Shown: positions 1 to 9,514, counted from the first letter of the stretch. The stretch is DNA of 64,000 nt from Geminocystis herdmanii PCC 6308 (GCF_000332235.1 NZ_CM001775.1:2200230-2264229); one strand, 5' to 3'. The notes: generated from the sequence alone by a model not told the origin. Program-made: numbers and translations.

Positions 1-47
1 TTAAAATCTTTAATGCCCTCTGAGTCATAAAAACTGTGGCTTGTTTT

Positions 48-84
48 GGGTTGAACAGTTTTTGGCTTGAACATTGTTCAACCC
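48..84. terminator. Palindromic 3' element after the sulfotransferase gene
   Basis: Arms GGGTTGAACA (48-57) and TGTTCAACCC (75-84) are inverted repeats. The element lies just downstream of the stop codon of the minus-strand gene that begins at 89. Near-identical palindromes follow glyS (13578) and rpmA (63824), so this is a repeated 3'-end element that may act as a terminator. Confidence 0.5.
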
Positions 85-88
85 CTAC

Positions 89-1516
89 TTAGCTTAGATT
101 CAAACCCCGTTTTACTTTAAACCATTTACTTCTAATACGCCAGAATTTACTGCTTTCCATGGCGGTAATTTTTTCTTCTAATTCTTGAGAGTACGATCGA
201 ATGTTGTGTAATTCGTCTTGGGTTTCTTTTAATTCCCGTTGAGATTTTTCAAAATACCCTCTTAATAGGGGTAATTCTTCTTCATAGGGTTGAAGACGGC
301 GTTTTGTTTCCTCTAATTCTTGTTGTAAGTGCGATCGAACTTGACTAAAATCTTCTTCTGATTTAATTAGATGTTGACGAGTTTCTTCTAATTCTTGTTG
401 TAAGTACGATCGAACTTGGTTAAAATCTTCTTCTGATTTAATTAGATGTTGACGAGTTTCGACTAATTCTTGTTGTAAATTAGATTCAGTTTCCTGAAAT
501 TCCCTCTCAAATTCCAGAAAGTGCGATCGGATATTTTCTAACTCTTGTGATTTGTGAGTGGATTCCTGTTGAGATTGTTGTAAATCCCATTCTAAAGCCC
601 CAACTTGATGGCGTAAATCACCTATTTCTTGATAGACTCGATCGAGATGTTCTGTGCTATCCTTTTTTTCATGGGCTAATTCCTTTTCAATACGTTTTAC
701 ATCCACCCAATCCTGCAATAACCAACCCTGACAAGATTCCTGACTTAAAGAAGATAAAATGTCATCCTGATAACCGCTAATAGCATTTAACTCCTCGTAT
801 AAAGCAAAAGCAGAAGGGAAAAACTGTTTAACCTCATAGGGACGTTGAGAATTATGGGATAATTGCTTTAATAACCTAGCTTCATAGAGATTTCGATCGC
901 ATTTTGATAACTCAACCTTCAATTTCTTAGCAATTGCCTCGATTAAGAAATCTGGATTTGCAGTTATTTGATTAAGATTTAACAATAAACAATTGTCTTG
1001 ATACTGGCGATAAAACTCTAAAATCTGTTGATTATAAGACATCCAAATTTGCAAAGCGAATTCAGGATGACGATGAAAAATATCATCTCCTCGTCGAAAA
1101 AGAGAATCTAATACTTCCCAAGGTGATCTATAAATAAAGAGAAATGGACTATCAGGGATCAAATTATACCAAAAGTTAAGAAAAAGAGACGTACGAGGAT
1201 CTTTCCAACCCCAGGGTTTATTTTGCGATAAACTCAACTCTATCAGATTTTTTGCTTCATCTTGATAGGCAGGAGGAGGAGATAAATCTTTTTCTAAAGT
1301 CCAACCAATTTGATTAATACCTAAAGAATATAATACTTTTTCATGAAAATCTACAAAATCTTTATTTTCAAAATGTCCTTTGATATTACCTTCATTACCA
1401 GCTACTAAATTTTTGCCAATATTTAAACCAGCACTTTGCAGTAGAGAAGAAACCAAAGATGTTCCAGAGCGGTGCATCCCAGTAATAATTAAAATTGGTT
1501 GTTGAATTTTAGCCAT
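89..1516 (-). CDS. Sulfotransferase-like protein with long C-terminal coiled coil
   Basis: Predicted to transfer a sulfuryl group from PAPS, probably onto a glycan or other surface acceptor; the substrate is unknown. The N-terminus carries the 5'-phosphosulfate loop pattern TGMHRSGTS (about residues 11-19), and WGWKDPRTSLFL about 90 residues later matches the second PAPS-binding region of sulfotransferase family 3. From about residue 255 the protein is a Glu/Gln/Arg-rich coiled coil with a 25-residue unit repeated about three times. It ends in a tail, ESSKFWRIRSKWFKVKRG, shared with two glycosyltransferases nearby. An in-frame TTG lies three codons upstream, but the ATG at 1516 gives the usual MAKIxxPILIITGMHRSG start. 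It faces away from the glycosyltransferase run and probably belongs to the same glycan locus. Confidence 0.82.
   Translation of the reverse strand: MAKIQQPILIITGMHRSGTSLVSSLLQSAGLNIGKNLVAGNEGNIKGHFENKDFVDFHEKVLYSLGINQIGWTLEKDLSPPPAYQDEAKNLIELSLSQNKPWGWKDPRTSLFLNFWYNLIPDSPFLFIYRSPWEVLDSLFRRGDDIFHRHPEFALQIWMSYNQQILEFYRQYQDNCLLLNLNQITANPDFLIEAIAKKLKVELSKCDRNLYEARLLKQLSHNSQRPYEVKQFFPSAFALYEELNAISGYQDDILSSLSQESCQGWLLQDWVDVKRIEKELAHEKKDSTEHLDRVYQEIGDLRHQVGALEWDLQQSQQESTHKSQELENIRSHFLEFEREFQETESNLQQELVETRQHLIKSEEDFNQVRSYLQQELEETRQHLIKSEEDFSQVRSHLQQELEETKRRLQPYEEELPLLRGYFEKSQRELKETQDELHNIRSYSQELEEKITAMESSKFWRIRSKWFKVKRGLNLS
262..486 (-). repeat. 75-bp tandem repeat encoding the coiled coil
   Basis: About three in-frame copies of a 75-bp unit (approximately 412-486, 337-411 and a diverged 262-336) encode 25-residue blocks beginning LQQEL. 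The first two copies are nearly identical in DNA and each carries a CGATCG site. This points to recent unit duplication within the coding region. Confidence 0.8.
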
Positions 1517-1737
1517 CTTGATCAAAAATTGCGAATTATCAATAAACCACTATAGCTTTTTTATTGTACATTCTTTATTAGCTCTATCCAAAAACTGATC
1601 AAGAAAGGGCTAAAATCTTTTTTGGAGAAGTCTATTGTTAATTGTTAATTCTGAGTCTTGCTTTTTGCTCACGGTGACTTGTAAACTTGTTTCAATCATG
1701 ATGATCTGATTTTATTGTAATAGGATATTGAGCAAGA

Positions 1738-2466
1738 GTGAATCCATTAGACCAAAATTATAGCATTAGCTTTCAATCTTCAGTGAAGGAATTATTTTCT
1801 TCTTCTGCTATCCCCCTTGAAAAAATTGCCGTTTTACCAACTACTGAATATGAAGGTATATTCCGTAATGGCGGTGTTGGTACTTATTATAAAAACTTAG
1901 CCAAAAGATTACATAGTCAAGGTTGGTGTGTGATTCTTCTCTCCTGTGATTTTGAATCGGAATATCAAGGAAAATCTCATTTACCAGAATTAAACTATAT
2001 TTTTACGACTAATCAAATTAAAAATGTTCTGAATCTTTCCAGTTATCATTTGCAAATCCTTCAATCCCTAGAAAGTCAATGGGTGGATTATATTGGTTAT
2101 AGTTGTCTTTTTTTCTTAAGTTCGATCGTATCCCAATTTCCAAAAAGTAAAATCTATGTAGAATTTCACGAAATGTTAGGCTTTGCTTACCATTCTTTAC
2201 AAGGAAAACAAACTAACATCTTAGGTGATAATATCACCATCGGGGTGACAATGCACAGTGGTCATGAATGGATTTATGAAGCTAACGACAAATACCATGT
2301 AGAATACCCTGAATGGTTTTGGCAAATTGCCCATTATGAACAATATTGCTGTGAAAATGCCTCCTTAACCTTCTTTCCATCTTGTTATCTCACTACTAGG
2401 GTTAAATCCTACGGTTGGAATATTGAAACAGGAAAAAATCACCCCAATTATATCCCCATTATTTAA
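1738..2466 (+). CDS. Glycosyltransferase N-terminal domain protein (half GT-B)
   Basis: A 242-residue protein resembling only the N-terminal Rossmann half of a GT-B (GT4-like) glycosyltransferase. It shows the acceptor-side pattern EYEGxxRNGGVGTYY (about residues 37-52) followed by LxxxGWCVILL. The nucleotide-sugar-binding C-terminal half is missing, and the protein stops where that half should begin. It starts with GTG at 1738; no in-frame ATG lies close by. The next gene (50 bp downstream) begins with a paralog of the same domain, and the gene at 4295 begins with a GT4 C-terminal half. It could be a separately encoded subunit of a split enzyme or a remnant left by duplication. It could not act alone as a normal GT-B enzyme. 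Confidence 0.7.
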   Translation: MNPLDQNYSISFQSSVKELFSSSAIPLEKIAVLPTTEYEGIFRNGGVGTYYKNLAKRLHSQGWCVILLSCDFESEYQGKSHLPELNYIFTTNQIKNVLNLSSYHLQILQSLESQWVDYIGYSCLFFLSSIVSQFPKSKIYVEFHEMLGFAYHSLQGKQTNILGDNITIGVTMHSGHEWIYEANDKYHVEYPEWFWQIAHYEQYCCENASLTFFPSCYLTTRVKSYGWNIETGKNHPNYIPII

Positions 2467-2515
2467 AGTTTTATTGTAATAATTTAGCTGGATAATAGCT
2501 ATTAACTTAATCTTC

Positions 2516-4147
2516 ATGAAAAATACTAATATAGACAAAAAATATCAAATTAGTTTTAAGCAAAAAATAGCTGAACAATTAGGTTCGATCGAAAGTGAAA
2601 ATATTGCCCTATTAATTACTAATGAGTATGAAGGTTTTTCTCGTAATGGTGGCATAGGCACTTATTATACTAGCCTAAGTCAGAAATTAGATCAAGCAGG
2701 ATGGTGTGTAATTTTAATACTCTGTCAAAGTGAAGACTTTTATGGTGGTAAATCTGATATTCCCGCCCTTGATTTTGTCTTTTCCACCGGAGAAGCAGAG
2801 GAACTTTTAAACCTCAATATAGAGCAACAATATATTCTACAAGAAAGTAAAAATGATTTTTATTTTAAATATCAAAGTATTGGTAGTTGGTTATTTACTC
2901 AGGCAATAGCTAATACCCTAAAAGATAAAAAAATCTATGTAGAATTTCCAGATGTGAATGGATTTGGTTACGATACTATTCAAGCAAAAAAAAGTAATTT
3001 GTTAGGAGAAAATTGCTTAGTTTCTGTGACAATTCATGGCTGTTTTGAATGGGTTTTTGAAGCAAATGATAGCATTAATAAAGATGATTGGTTTAATCAA
3101 AGTTGCTATCGAGAACAAACTACCTTTGAGAATGTTGATTTAGCTTTTTTCCCTTCCTATTTCCTCAAAAATAAAATTGAAACCTACGGTTGGCAGACTT
3201 CTCACGCTCACAATCGTCCTTATTTTGTTTTAATTCAACCAGTTTCTACTTTTAACAAAATAGATGAAGATTTACTCAAATTACCCTTGTTAGGAATGAC
3301 AAGTAATCAGGAGAGAAGTTATGTTAAATATTATACGGAAAATGAATATACAGGGCAAGGAGAAATAGTTGATTTAGGTAGTTGGTTAGGCTCATTTACT
3401 TTACCTTTAATTTTAGGTTTAAAGAAGAATAAACATTATGATCAATTAAGGGATAAAAAAATCCATGCTTATGAGCGATTTATCTGGAAATCATCTTGGA
3501 TGGAAAAAGAAGTAATAGGCACAAAATTAGAAGGAAAATATAAAGATGATGATAACTTTTTAGATGGTTTTTTAGAACAAATTTATCCCCATCAAGACAT
3601 GGTTAATATTAATCAGGGAGACTTGATGACAATGTCATGGAATAAAGAAAAGTCGATCGAGTTTTTATTAGTGGATGCCATGAAAAATTGGGATTTAGCT
3701 AACCATATTACTCAACAATTTTTTCCAGCTTTAATTCCGAATGTATCTTTAATTCAGCATCAAGATTTCTGTCATTATAATTGCAGTTGGATTCATTTAA
3801 TTATGTATAAATTAAGAGATTATTTTGAGCCTATTTTGTATGTACCTAATGGCTCAGTTATTTTTCTAAATATTAAACCGATTCCTGAAGAATATTCTCA
3901 GAAAACTTACTCTTTTGCGGATTTTTCGCCCTCAGAAATTAATCAGGCATTTGCTTATTCCTCTAGTATTGTACCCCATGAGGGGAAAGCCAATATTCAA
4001 GCATCTAAAATTATGTTATATATTCATCTAGGGGAGTTAAAAACTGCTAAAAAAGAGTTAGACATCATTGAAGATAAACAATTATATTCTTTTGACAGTG
4101 ATTTATCTATTGTTAAAAATATTCTCTATTCTTCCTTTAATAATTAA
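2516..4147 (+). CDS. Half GT-B domain fused to a methyltransferase-like domain
   Basis: Residues about 1-240 are paralogous to the preceding protein: both have EYEGFxRNGGIGTYY-type and GWCVIL motifs and KIYVEF near residue 142. Residues about 255-420 look like a class I SAM-dependent methyltransferase of the TylF/macrocin O-methyltransferase type, with GEIVDLGSWLGSFTLPL as the likely SAM-binding strand and glycine loop, FLLVDAMKNWD as the later acidic strand, and SLIQHQDFCHY. The C-terminal 100 residues are unassigned. Together this suggests a cytoplasmic protein that modifies a sugar or a glycan terminus. The methyltransferase call rests on fold-like motifs only. ATG start, with an AT-rich leader and no strong ribosome-binding site. 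Confidence 0.65.
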   Translation: MKNTNIDKKYQISFKQKIAEQLGSIESENIALLITNEYEGFSRNGGIGTYYTSLSQKLDQAGWCVILILCQSEDFYGGKSDIPALDFVFSTGEAEELLNLNIEQQYILQESKNDFYFKYQSIGSWLFTQAIANTLKDKKIYVEFPDVNGFGYDTIQAKKSNLLGENCLVSVTIHGCFEWVFEANDSINKDDWFNQSCYREQTTFENVDLAFFPSYFLKNKIETYGWQTSHAHNRPYFVLIQPVSTFNKIDEDLLKLPLLGMTSNQERSYVKYYTENEYTGQGEIVDLGSWLGSFTLPLILGLKKNKHYDQLRDKKIHAYERFIWKSSWMEKEVIGTKLEGKYKDDDNFLDGFLEQIYPHQDMVNINQGDLMTMSWNKEKSIEFLLVDAMKNWDLANHITQQFFPALIPNVSLIQHQDFCHYNCSWIHLIMYKLRDYFEPILYVPNGSVIFLNIKPIPEEYSQKTYSFADFSPSEINQAFAYSSSIVPHEGKANIQASKIMLYIHLGELKTAKKELDIIEDKQLYSFDSDLSIVKNILYSSFNN

Positions 4148-4294
4148 TCCTTAGTTTGTATTTAATGGGTTAGAAGTTGACTAATATTGTTACAAAGCAA
4201 TTTTATTCAAAAAAAATAGTATTTTAATTTAAGTAAAAAATATTATAATCATAAAATATTTATATAGTTTTTTAGACAATAAGCATCTAATATT

Positions 4295-5980
4295 ATGAGT
4301 TCAAAAGATCAATTTAGTGGGATTCAAAATCAAGTTTCTGGAGAAAATATAGAGAGTCAATCTATCCCTATAGTGTTTTTCGGCAGATTAGAGGAAAGAA
4401 AGGGTTTATGCACTTTTGTTCAAGCTATTCAAGGTTTACAAGATGAATTAAGAGCAAAAATTAAGGTTATTTTTATGGGTAAAGTTGTAGCTTTATACTC
4501 TGCCCAATTAAAGCATTTAAACAGTGAAGAATATTTAAAAAGGGAGTTGGAAGGAGTTGTTAGTTATGAGATTATCAGCAATTTTTATAGTCAACAGGCG
4601 ATTCAATATATTCGAGATTTGGATAGTGCCATTGTATGCTTAACTAGCCCTCAAGAAAATTTTCCGAATACTGCTTTAGAAATGGGGCAGTTGCCTGTTA
4701 CCTTAGTAGTATCTGATACGGGAGGTTTTAGGGAAACTTTACAGTTAGTGCAACGTCAAGATTGTTTATATTGGTTTCAACCGAAAGATGAGGAGTCTTT
4801 ACAAACACAATTAGAAAGTGCGATCGAATCTTATCCTCAATATCCCCAAGTAGCAGAAAAAAGCACCTTAGAAAATATTAACCGAAAACTGCTAGAAGAA
4901 AAAATAAATTATATAGAAACTGCTTTTCAACAAGCAAAACCTTTTGAGAAAACAACGGCAAAAGTCACCATTGGGGTAATTAGTCATCAACAAGGGGAAT
5001 ATTTAATTGACTGTTTAAGCAGTTTAGAAATGCAAACCTATCCTCATATAGAAATTATAGTTATCGATGATCATTCCAAAGATAAAAATTCTCAAGAATT
5101 ATTTAATCATGCTTCATCTCTTTATCCTAATTATCAATTTATTTCCCATTCCCATCGCAAAGGCATTGGCAAAACTTGCAACGAAATTTTAACTAAAGCC
5201 ACTGGGGATTACTTCCTCTTTTTCTCACCCCAAGTCACTTTCTATCCTCAAACCGTAGAAAAATTTATCGAAACTGCTGTTAATAATCAAGGGGATATAG
5301 TTACTAGCGCCCAAAAAGAAGTAGGCAAAGAGGAGAAAATTGTTAGTTATTCAGGAGGCACACTTCCGACTATGATGCAAAAAAATGTCTATGGTGGAGA
5401 ATGTTGCCTCTTTTCTCGGCAAATATTAGAAAAATTTGATCATACTGAAGATAAAGCTATCACCACTCAAAATTGGGAAATTCTCACTGCCGCCGTTGTC
5501 ACGGGTAAAAAAATTATTTATTATCCTTATCCTCTCTATGAATATCACGTTAACGAACATTCTACCTCCGAAATAGATGATCGAGCAAAATATTCCTTAC
5601 GACAATATTTAGGGAAAATTCCTCCTCAAGAGTGGACATCTCGACAAATATATATACTATTAACTGCTATACAACAATTGCAGGATTTACCATCTCAAGT
5701 GTATGATTTACAGTTTCAATTAGATCGATCGCAACAAAAATTAAACGAGTGTCAAAATTTTCTGCGTCAATTAGAGGAAAATAACACAGAGGAGGAATCA
5801 AGTGGAGAAGTAATTATTTATTATGATGATGAAAAACTTAAACAGGAAATAGAAAAGATAGAATACAGTCTCTATGAAGCAAAAGAAAGAATAGTTGCCA
5901 TGGAAAGCAGTAAATTTTGGCAATTAAGGGAAAAATGGTTCAAAATCAAGAAAAATATCGGCTTACCTGTTGATGAGTAG
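4295..5980 (+). CDS. GT4 C-terminal half fused to GT2 glycosyltransferase, with coiled-coil tail
   Basis: Three parts are visible. Residues about 20-210 are a GT4 C-terminal half: IVFFGRLEERKGL is the start of the nucleotide-sugar domain and ENFPNTALE fits the EX7E donor motif. Residues about 220-445 are a GT2 (GT-A) domain with VTIGVISHQQGEYLIDCL, an aspartate-rich IIVIDDHS and the GDYFLF region. A coiled coil follows, then the tail ESSKFWQLREKWFKIKK. The protein lacks any GT4 N-terminal half, and two orphan N-terminal halves lie just upstream. The simplest reading is an ancestral GT4-GT2 protein split by rearrangement. It probably takes part in surface polysaccharide assembly; donor and acceptor are unknown. 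Confidence 0.78.
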   Translation: MSSKDQFSGIQNQVSGENIESQSIPIVFFGRLEERKGLCTFVQAIQGLQDELRAKIKVIFMGKVVALYSAQLKHLNSEEYLKRELEGVVSYEIISNFYSQQAIQYIRDLDSAIVCLTSPQENFPNTALEMGQLPVTLVVSDTGGFRETLQLVQRQDCLYWFQPKDEESLQTQLESAIESYPQYPQVAEKSTLENINRKLLEEKINYIETAFQQAKPFEKTTAKVTIGVISHQQGEYLIDCLSSLEMQTYPHIEIIVIDDHSKDKNSQELFNHASSLYPNYQFISHSHRKGIGKTCNEILTKATGDYFLFFSPQVTFYPQTVEKFIETAVNNQGDIVTSAQKEVGKEEKIVSYSGGTLPTMMQKNVYGGECCLFSRQILEKFDHTEDKAITTQNWEILTAAVVTGKKIIYYPYPLYEYHVNEHSTSEIDDRAKYSLRQYLGKIPPQEWTSRQIYILLTAIQQLQDLPSQVYDLQFQLDRSQQKLNECQNFLRQLEENNTEEESSGEVIIYYDDEKLKQEIEKIEYSLYEAKERIVAMESSKFWQLREKWFKIKKNIGLPVDE

Positions 5981-6034
5981 GGAGTAGGGAGTAAAGAAGT
6001 TTGTTAATTATTAATTGTTAATTGTTAATTGTAC

Positions 6035-7630
6035 ATGAAAATAGTTCATCTTAGCACGTTTGAAATGCAAGGGGGTGCAGCAAGGGCAGCTTATCGTTTA
6101 CATCAAGGCTTATTAACTATAGCCAAGGATTCTCGAATACTATGCCTATATAAAGCCTCATCAGATTCTCTCGTGTCTCAATGGGATATTTATACAGGTC
6201 AAAATGAATCTCAATTCTATTGTGATTTAATCCAAAAAAACTATATTGACTATAATCGCACAAAAATTTCTAATACCCTTTTCTCCCTAGGTTATTCTGG
6301 ATATGAATTGAGACATTGTGATATAGTCAAAGATAGTGATATTATTAATTTACATTGGATAACCAGTGGTTTTCTCTCCCCCTTTACCATTCGACAACTT
6401 ATCGAGTTAAGGAAGCCTGTGGTTTGGACTTTTCATGATATGTGGGCATTTACCGGGGGATGTCACTACAGTGCTGGATGTGAAGGCTATCAAGAAGATT
6501 GTCATTCTTGCCCTCAATTACAGGAAGATTTTTATAAATTACCGTATCATCTTTTACAAGATAAAATAGACTTATTTTCTCCTCTTAATCTAGTTATTGT
6601 TACTCCTAGTCAATGGTTAACAGAATGTGTAAAAAAAAGTAAACTTTTTCGTCATCATCGAGTAGAAACAATCCCTTATTCCCTTGATGAAAATGTATTT
6701 TTTCCCACTGAAAAAAAAGAAGCAAAAAAGAAATTAAATATTAATTCAGAGATTTTTATTTTACTAATTGGAGCGATGACAGGCAAGGAAAAAAGAAAAG
6801 GTTTTTCTCAGTTATTTACATATCTTAAGTTGTTAAAAAAAGATGCTAATATTAATTATTTAATCACTAATGGTAAAATAAAAATTGCTTGTTTTGGTGA
6901 ACCTTCTGAGGCTTTAAAAGAATTAGAAATTGAGGTAATTAATTGGGGTAATATTGATGACGATCGAGATTTAAGTTTAATTTACTCTGCGGCGGATATA
7001 TTTATTTTACCGTCTTTAGAAGATAATTTTCCCAATACAATGTTAGAGGCGATGAGTTGTGCAACTCCGGTGATTAGTTTTGCCGTGGGAGGAATGATTG
7101 ATTTAATCAAAGATAATATTAATGGTATTTTAATACCTGCTTATAATTTAGATTTAATGGCAACAAAAATTATTGAATTAATTAATAATCCTGAAAAATG
7201 TCGCATGATGGGAATGAATGCTAGAAGAGAAATTGAAACTAATTACCGATTATCTATCCAAGCCGAAAAATACTCTAATTTATATAATGATTTACTAGCT
7301 AAAAATAAGAATAAGCAACAGGATTTAGGAAATAGACAACCAGAGATTTTGACAAAATCAATTGATGATGTTATTAACGATAATCAACAATATTTAAGAG
7401 GGAAATATTTTGAGAAAATTTATGGGGATATTGCTTTAGATAGTCTTAGTCGAGAATTAGAATTGACTCGTCTTTTATTGTCTTACAAAGAGGAACAGTT
7501 AAAGGAAACTCAAAGGATTTTAACTGAATCGGAAATTATGTTAGAGGCGATGAAAAGTAGTAAATTTTGGCGGTTAAGACAAAAATGGTTTAAGCTGAAG
7601 AAAATTCTCGGCTTATCTGTAAATGAATAA
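6035..7630 (+). CDS. Glycosyltransferase family 4 protein with shared C-terminal tail
   Basis: A complete GT-B enzyme. The N-terminal half begins MKIVHLSTFEMQGGAARAAYRL, and the C-terminal half carries ILLIGAM and DNFPNTMLEAM, in which the first Glu of the EX7E motif is replaced by Asp. AVGGMIDLI and a typical GT4 ending follow by about residue 420. The remaining ~110 residues are an acidic helical stretch ending in the ESSKFW-type tail (KSSKFWRLRQKWFKLKK). A TTG two codons earlier is possible, but the ATG at 6035 gives the canonical N-terminus. The leader consists of repeated TTAATTG units, so no ribosome-binding site is evident. Probably acts on surface polysaccharide. Confidence 0.88.
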   Translation: MKIVHLSTFEMQGGAARAAYRLHQGLLTIAKDSRILCLYKASSDSLVSQWDIYTGQNESQFYCDLIQKNYIDYNRTKISNTLFSLGYSGYELRHCDIVKDSDIINLHWITSGFLSPFTIRQLIELRKPVVWTFHDMWAFTGGCHYSAGCEGYQEDCHSCPQLQEDFYKLPYHLLQDKIDLFSPLNLVIVTPSQWLTECVKKSKLFRHHRVETIPYSLDENVFFPTEKKEAKKKLNINSEIFILLIGAMTGKEKRKGFSQLFTYLKLLKKDANINYLITNGKIKIACFGEPSEALKELEIEVINWGNIDDDRDLSLIYSAADIFILPSLEDNFPNTMLEAMSCATPVISFAVGGMIDLIKDNINGILIPAYNLDLMATKIIELINNPEKCRMMGMNARREIETNYRLSIQAEKYSNLYNDLLAKNKNKQQDLGNRQPEILTKSIDDVINDNQQYLRGKYFEKIYGDIALDSLSRELELTRLLLSYKEEQLKETQRILTESEIMLEAMKSSKFWRLRQKWFKLKKILGLSVNE

Positions 7631-7700
7631 AAAATGAAATATATACTTCTGATTTTAATAGCTTTCTGAAAATCAAATCCTAAATATGTCAGGTGTTCAC

Positions 7701-8810
7701 TTATCCCATATTTGTTATAATTTTTAGGGTTTCTTGGGCTGTTTTTTCCCAAGTAAATTTTTGGGCTTGTTTTAAGCCTAATTCCCTCAAGTTCGATCGA
7801 ACTCCCTCATCTTTTGCTATGGTGTTCATAGCGCAACTAATCTCATTAATATCATGGGGATTTACTAATAAACAAGCATCCCCTGCTACTTCGGGTAAGG
7901 AAGAAATATTAGATGTAATCACAGGAGTGCCACACGCCATCGCCTCCAATACGGGAAACCCAAAGCCTTCCCAAAGGGTAGGAAAAACAAGGGCTTGAGC
8001 TTGATTAATCATTATCGGTAAATCTTGAGAGCTAACGTAATCTAAAAATTTTACTTGAGTTTCTATGCCTAGTTCGATCGACTGTTGTTGTAATAATGGG
8101 GTATATCGATCGTCCCTTGGTCCTGCTAACCAAAGTTGATAATTTTGATGATCTTTAAACTTAGCAAAAGCCGAGATAATTCTATTAACATTTTTATGGG
8201 GATCATGTCTGCCTAAATAGAGAAAATAAGGTGTTTTATTCTCATTTTTTAAGTTATCAATTACTCGAAATTTTTGTTGATTATAACCTAGATAAATAGG
8301 CGTAATTTTCTGAGCTGAAATTTGAAAATAATTCATAATATCGTCTGCCGTTGCCTGAGAATTGCAAATAATATGTTCAGCTTGACGACAAACTTGAGGA
8401 ATATAGTAACGAAAATAAGGAGTTAGGGGAGAATTTTTTTTCGGAAACCGTAAAGGGATTAAATCATGAACCATGACAATAGCCTTACATTTGCTAAATA
8501 AAGGCATTTCTGGTACAGGAGAAAACAATAAATTTGACTCTAATTTATGATAGATATTTGGTAAATTAAATTGAGTCCATTTCAATCGGAAAAAATGCCC
8601 TTTACTGCCATAATCTGGGCTAAATTTTTCACTAATAAAATAAGGATTTTGATAGTTAGAATTATTATATTTTTCTGCTAATAAACTGGTATAGGGTAAA
8701 AAAGCAAAATAAGGTATAATATTATTTATATAATTGGTTATCCCCGTCGGTTTTTCCACCAACATCGATAAGTTTAACAGTAATGGGTTCGATCGAGTTA
8801 TATTAGTCAA
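7701..8810 (-). CDS. Glycosyltransferase family 4 (GT-B) protein
   Basis: A full-length GT4 enzyme of 369 residues. The N-terminal acceptor half includes KPTGITNYINN and MVHDLIPLRFP. The C-terminal donor half includes FLYLGRHDPHKN (about 200-212), LVFPTLWEGFGFPVLEAM with an intact EX7E motif, and CGTPVITSNISSLPEVAGDA. This resembles mannosyltransferases of the WbaZ/MtfB kind, but the donor cannot be read from sequence. It lacks the coiled-coil tail of its neighbours and converges on the 6035-7630 gene with about 70 bp between their stops. Confidence 0.88.
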   Translation of the reverse strand: MTNITRSNPLLLNLSMLVEKPTGITNYINNIIPYFAFLPYTSLLAEKYNNSNYQNPYFISEKFSPDYGSKGHFFRLKWTQFNLPNIYHKLESNLLFSPVPEMPLFSKCKAIVMVHDLIPLRFPKKNSPLTPYFRYYIPQVCRQAEHIICNSQATADDIMNYFQISAQKITPIYLGYNQQKFRVIDNLKNENKTPYFLYLGRHDPHKNVNRIISAFAKFKDHQNYQLWLAGPRDDRYTPLLQQQSIELGIETQVKFLDYVSSQDLPIMINQAQALVFPTLWEGFGFPVLEAMACGTPVITSNISSLPEVAGDACLLVNPHDINEISCAMNTIAKDEGVRSNLRELGLKQAQKFTWEKTAQETLKIITNMG

Positions 8811-8908
8811 TGAAATGAGAGATGAGGATTGCTATAAATAATAAAGGTGAATGACATTATTTTACCTAAAACCTAACACCTAAAACCTAACACCTATCCT
8901 CATTAAAA

Positions 8909-9514
8909 CTAGACTGTTGCTTGAGCAAAATTTTCTGCCACAAAATCCCAGTTAACTAACTTACCTAAGAAATCACCGATATAATCAGGGCGCTTATTTT
9001 GATAGTCTAAATAGTAAGCGTGTTCCCATACATCCATGGTTAATAAAGGAGTTTGCCCAGCAGTGAAAGGATTATCAGCGTTACCAGTTTTAGTTACTTT
9101 TAAAGTATCACCATCTAAAACTAACCATGCCCAACCGCTACCAAATTGAGTAGCACCTGCGGTTTTAAAAGCCTCTACAAATTTATCAAAACCACCAAAA
9201 TCGGCGTTGATTTTATCGGCTAATGCACCGCTAGGAGTGCCTCCCCCATTGGGTTTCATACATTGCCAATAAAAACTATGATTCCATGCTTGAGCGGCAT
9301 TATTAAAAATACCAGCTTGGCTAGGATTGGTAGCCGTAATTTTGATGACTTCTTCAATGGATTTAGAGTCTAATTCTGTACCTTGTACAGCGTTGTTAAA
9401 GTTGTTAACATAAGCTGCATGGTGTTTATCGTGATGAAATTCTAAGGTACTTTTAGAGATGCAAGGCTCTAAAGCTGTATATTCGTAAGGAAGTGTTGGT
9501 AATTGATAAGCCAT
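8909..9514 (-). CDS. sodB: Iron/manganese superoxide dismutase
   Basis: Dismutates superoxide in the cytoplasm using Fe (or Mn). The family features are all present: the start MAYQLPTLPYEYTALEP, metal ligands in HHDKHHAAYVNN (His) and QAWNHSFYW (His), and the C-terminal DVWEHAYYLDYQN (Asp and His). Length is about 201 residues, normal for FeSOD. The reading frame extends 12 codons upstream to an ATG at 9550, but an AAGGAG lies downstream of that ATG and the family start is at 9514. The spacing from AAGGAG to 9514 is long (about 25 nt), so the longer form is not excluded. It lies beside two bacterioferritins and a Zur-like regulator, which suggests an iron and oxidative-stress block. Confidence 0.95.
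   Translation of the reverse strand: MAYQLPTLPYEYTALEPCISKSTLEFHHDKHHAAYVNNFNNAVQGTELDSKSIEEVIKITATNPSQAGIFNNAAQAWNHSFYWQCMKPNGGGTPSGALADKINADFGGFDKFVEAFKTAGATQFGSGWAWLVLDGDTLKVTKTGNADNPFTAGQTPLLTMDVWEHAYYLDYQNKRPDYIGDFLGKLVNWDFVAENFAQATV

Noticed and set aside
547-780. Plus-strand frame inside the sulfotransferase-like gene
   Set aside because: It is the complement of the coiled-coil coding region and shows no independent signals.
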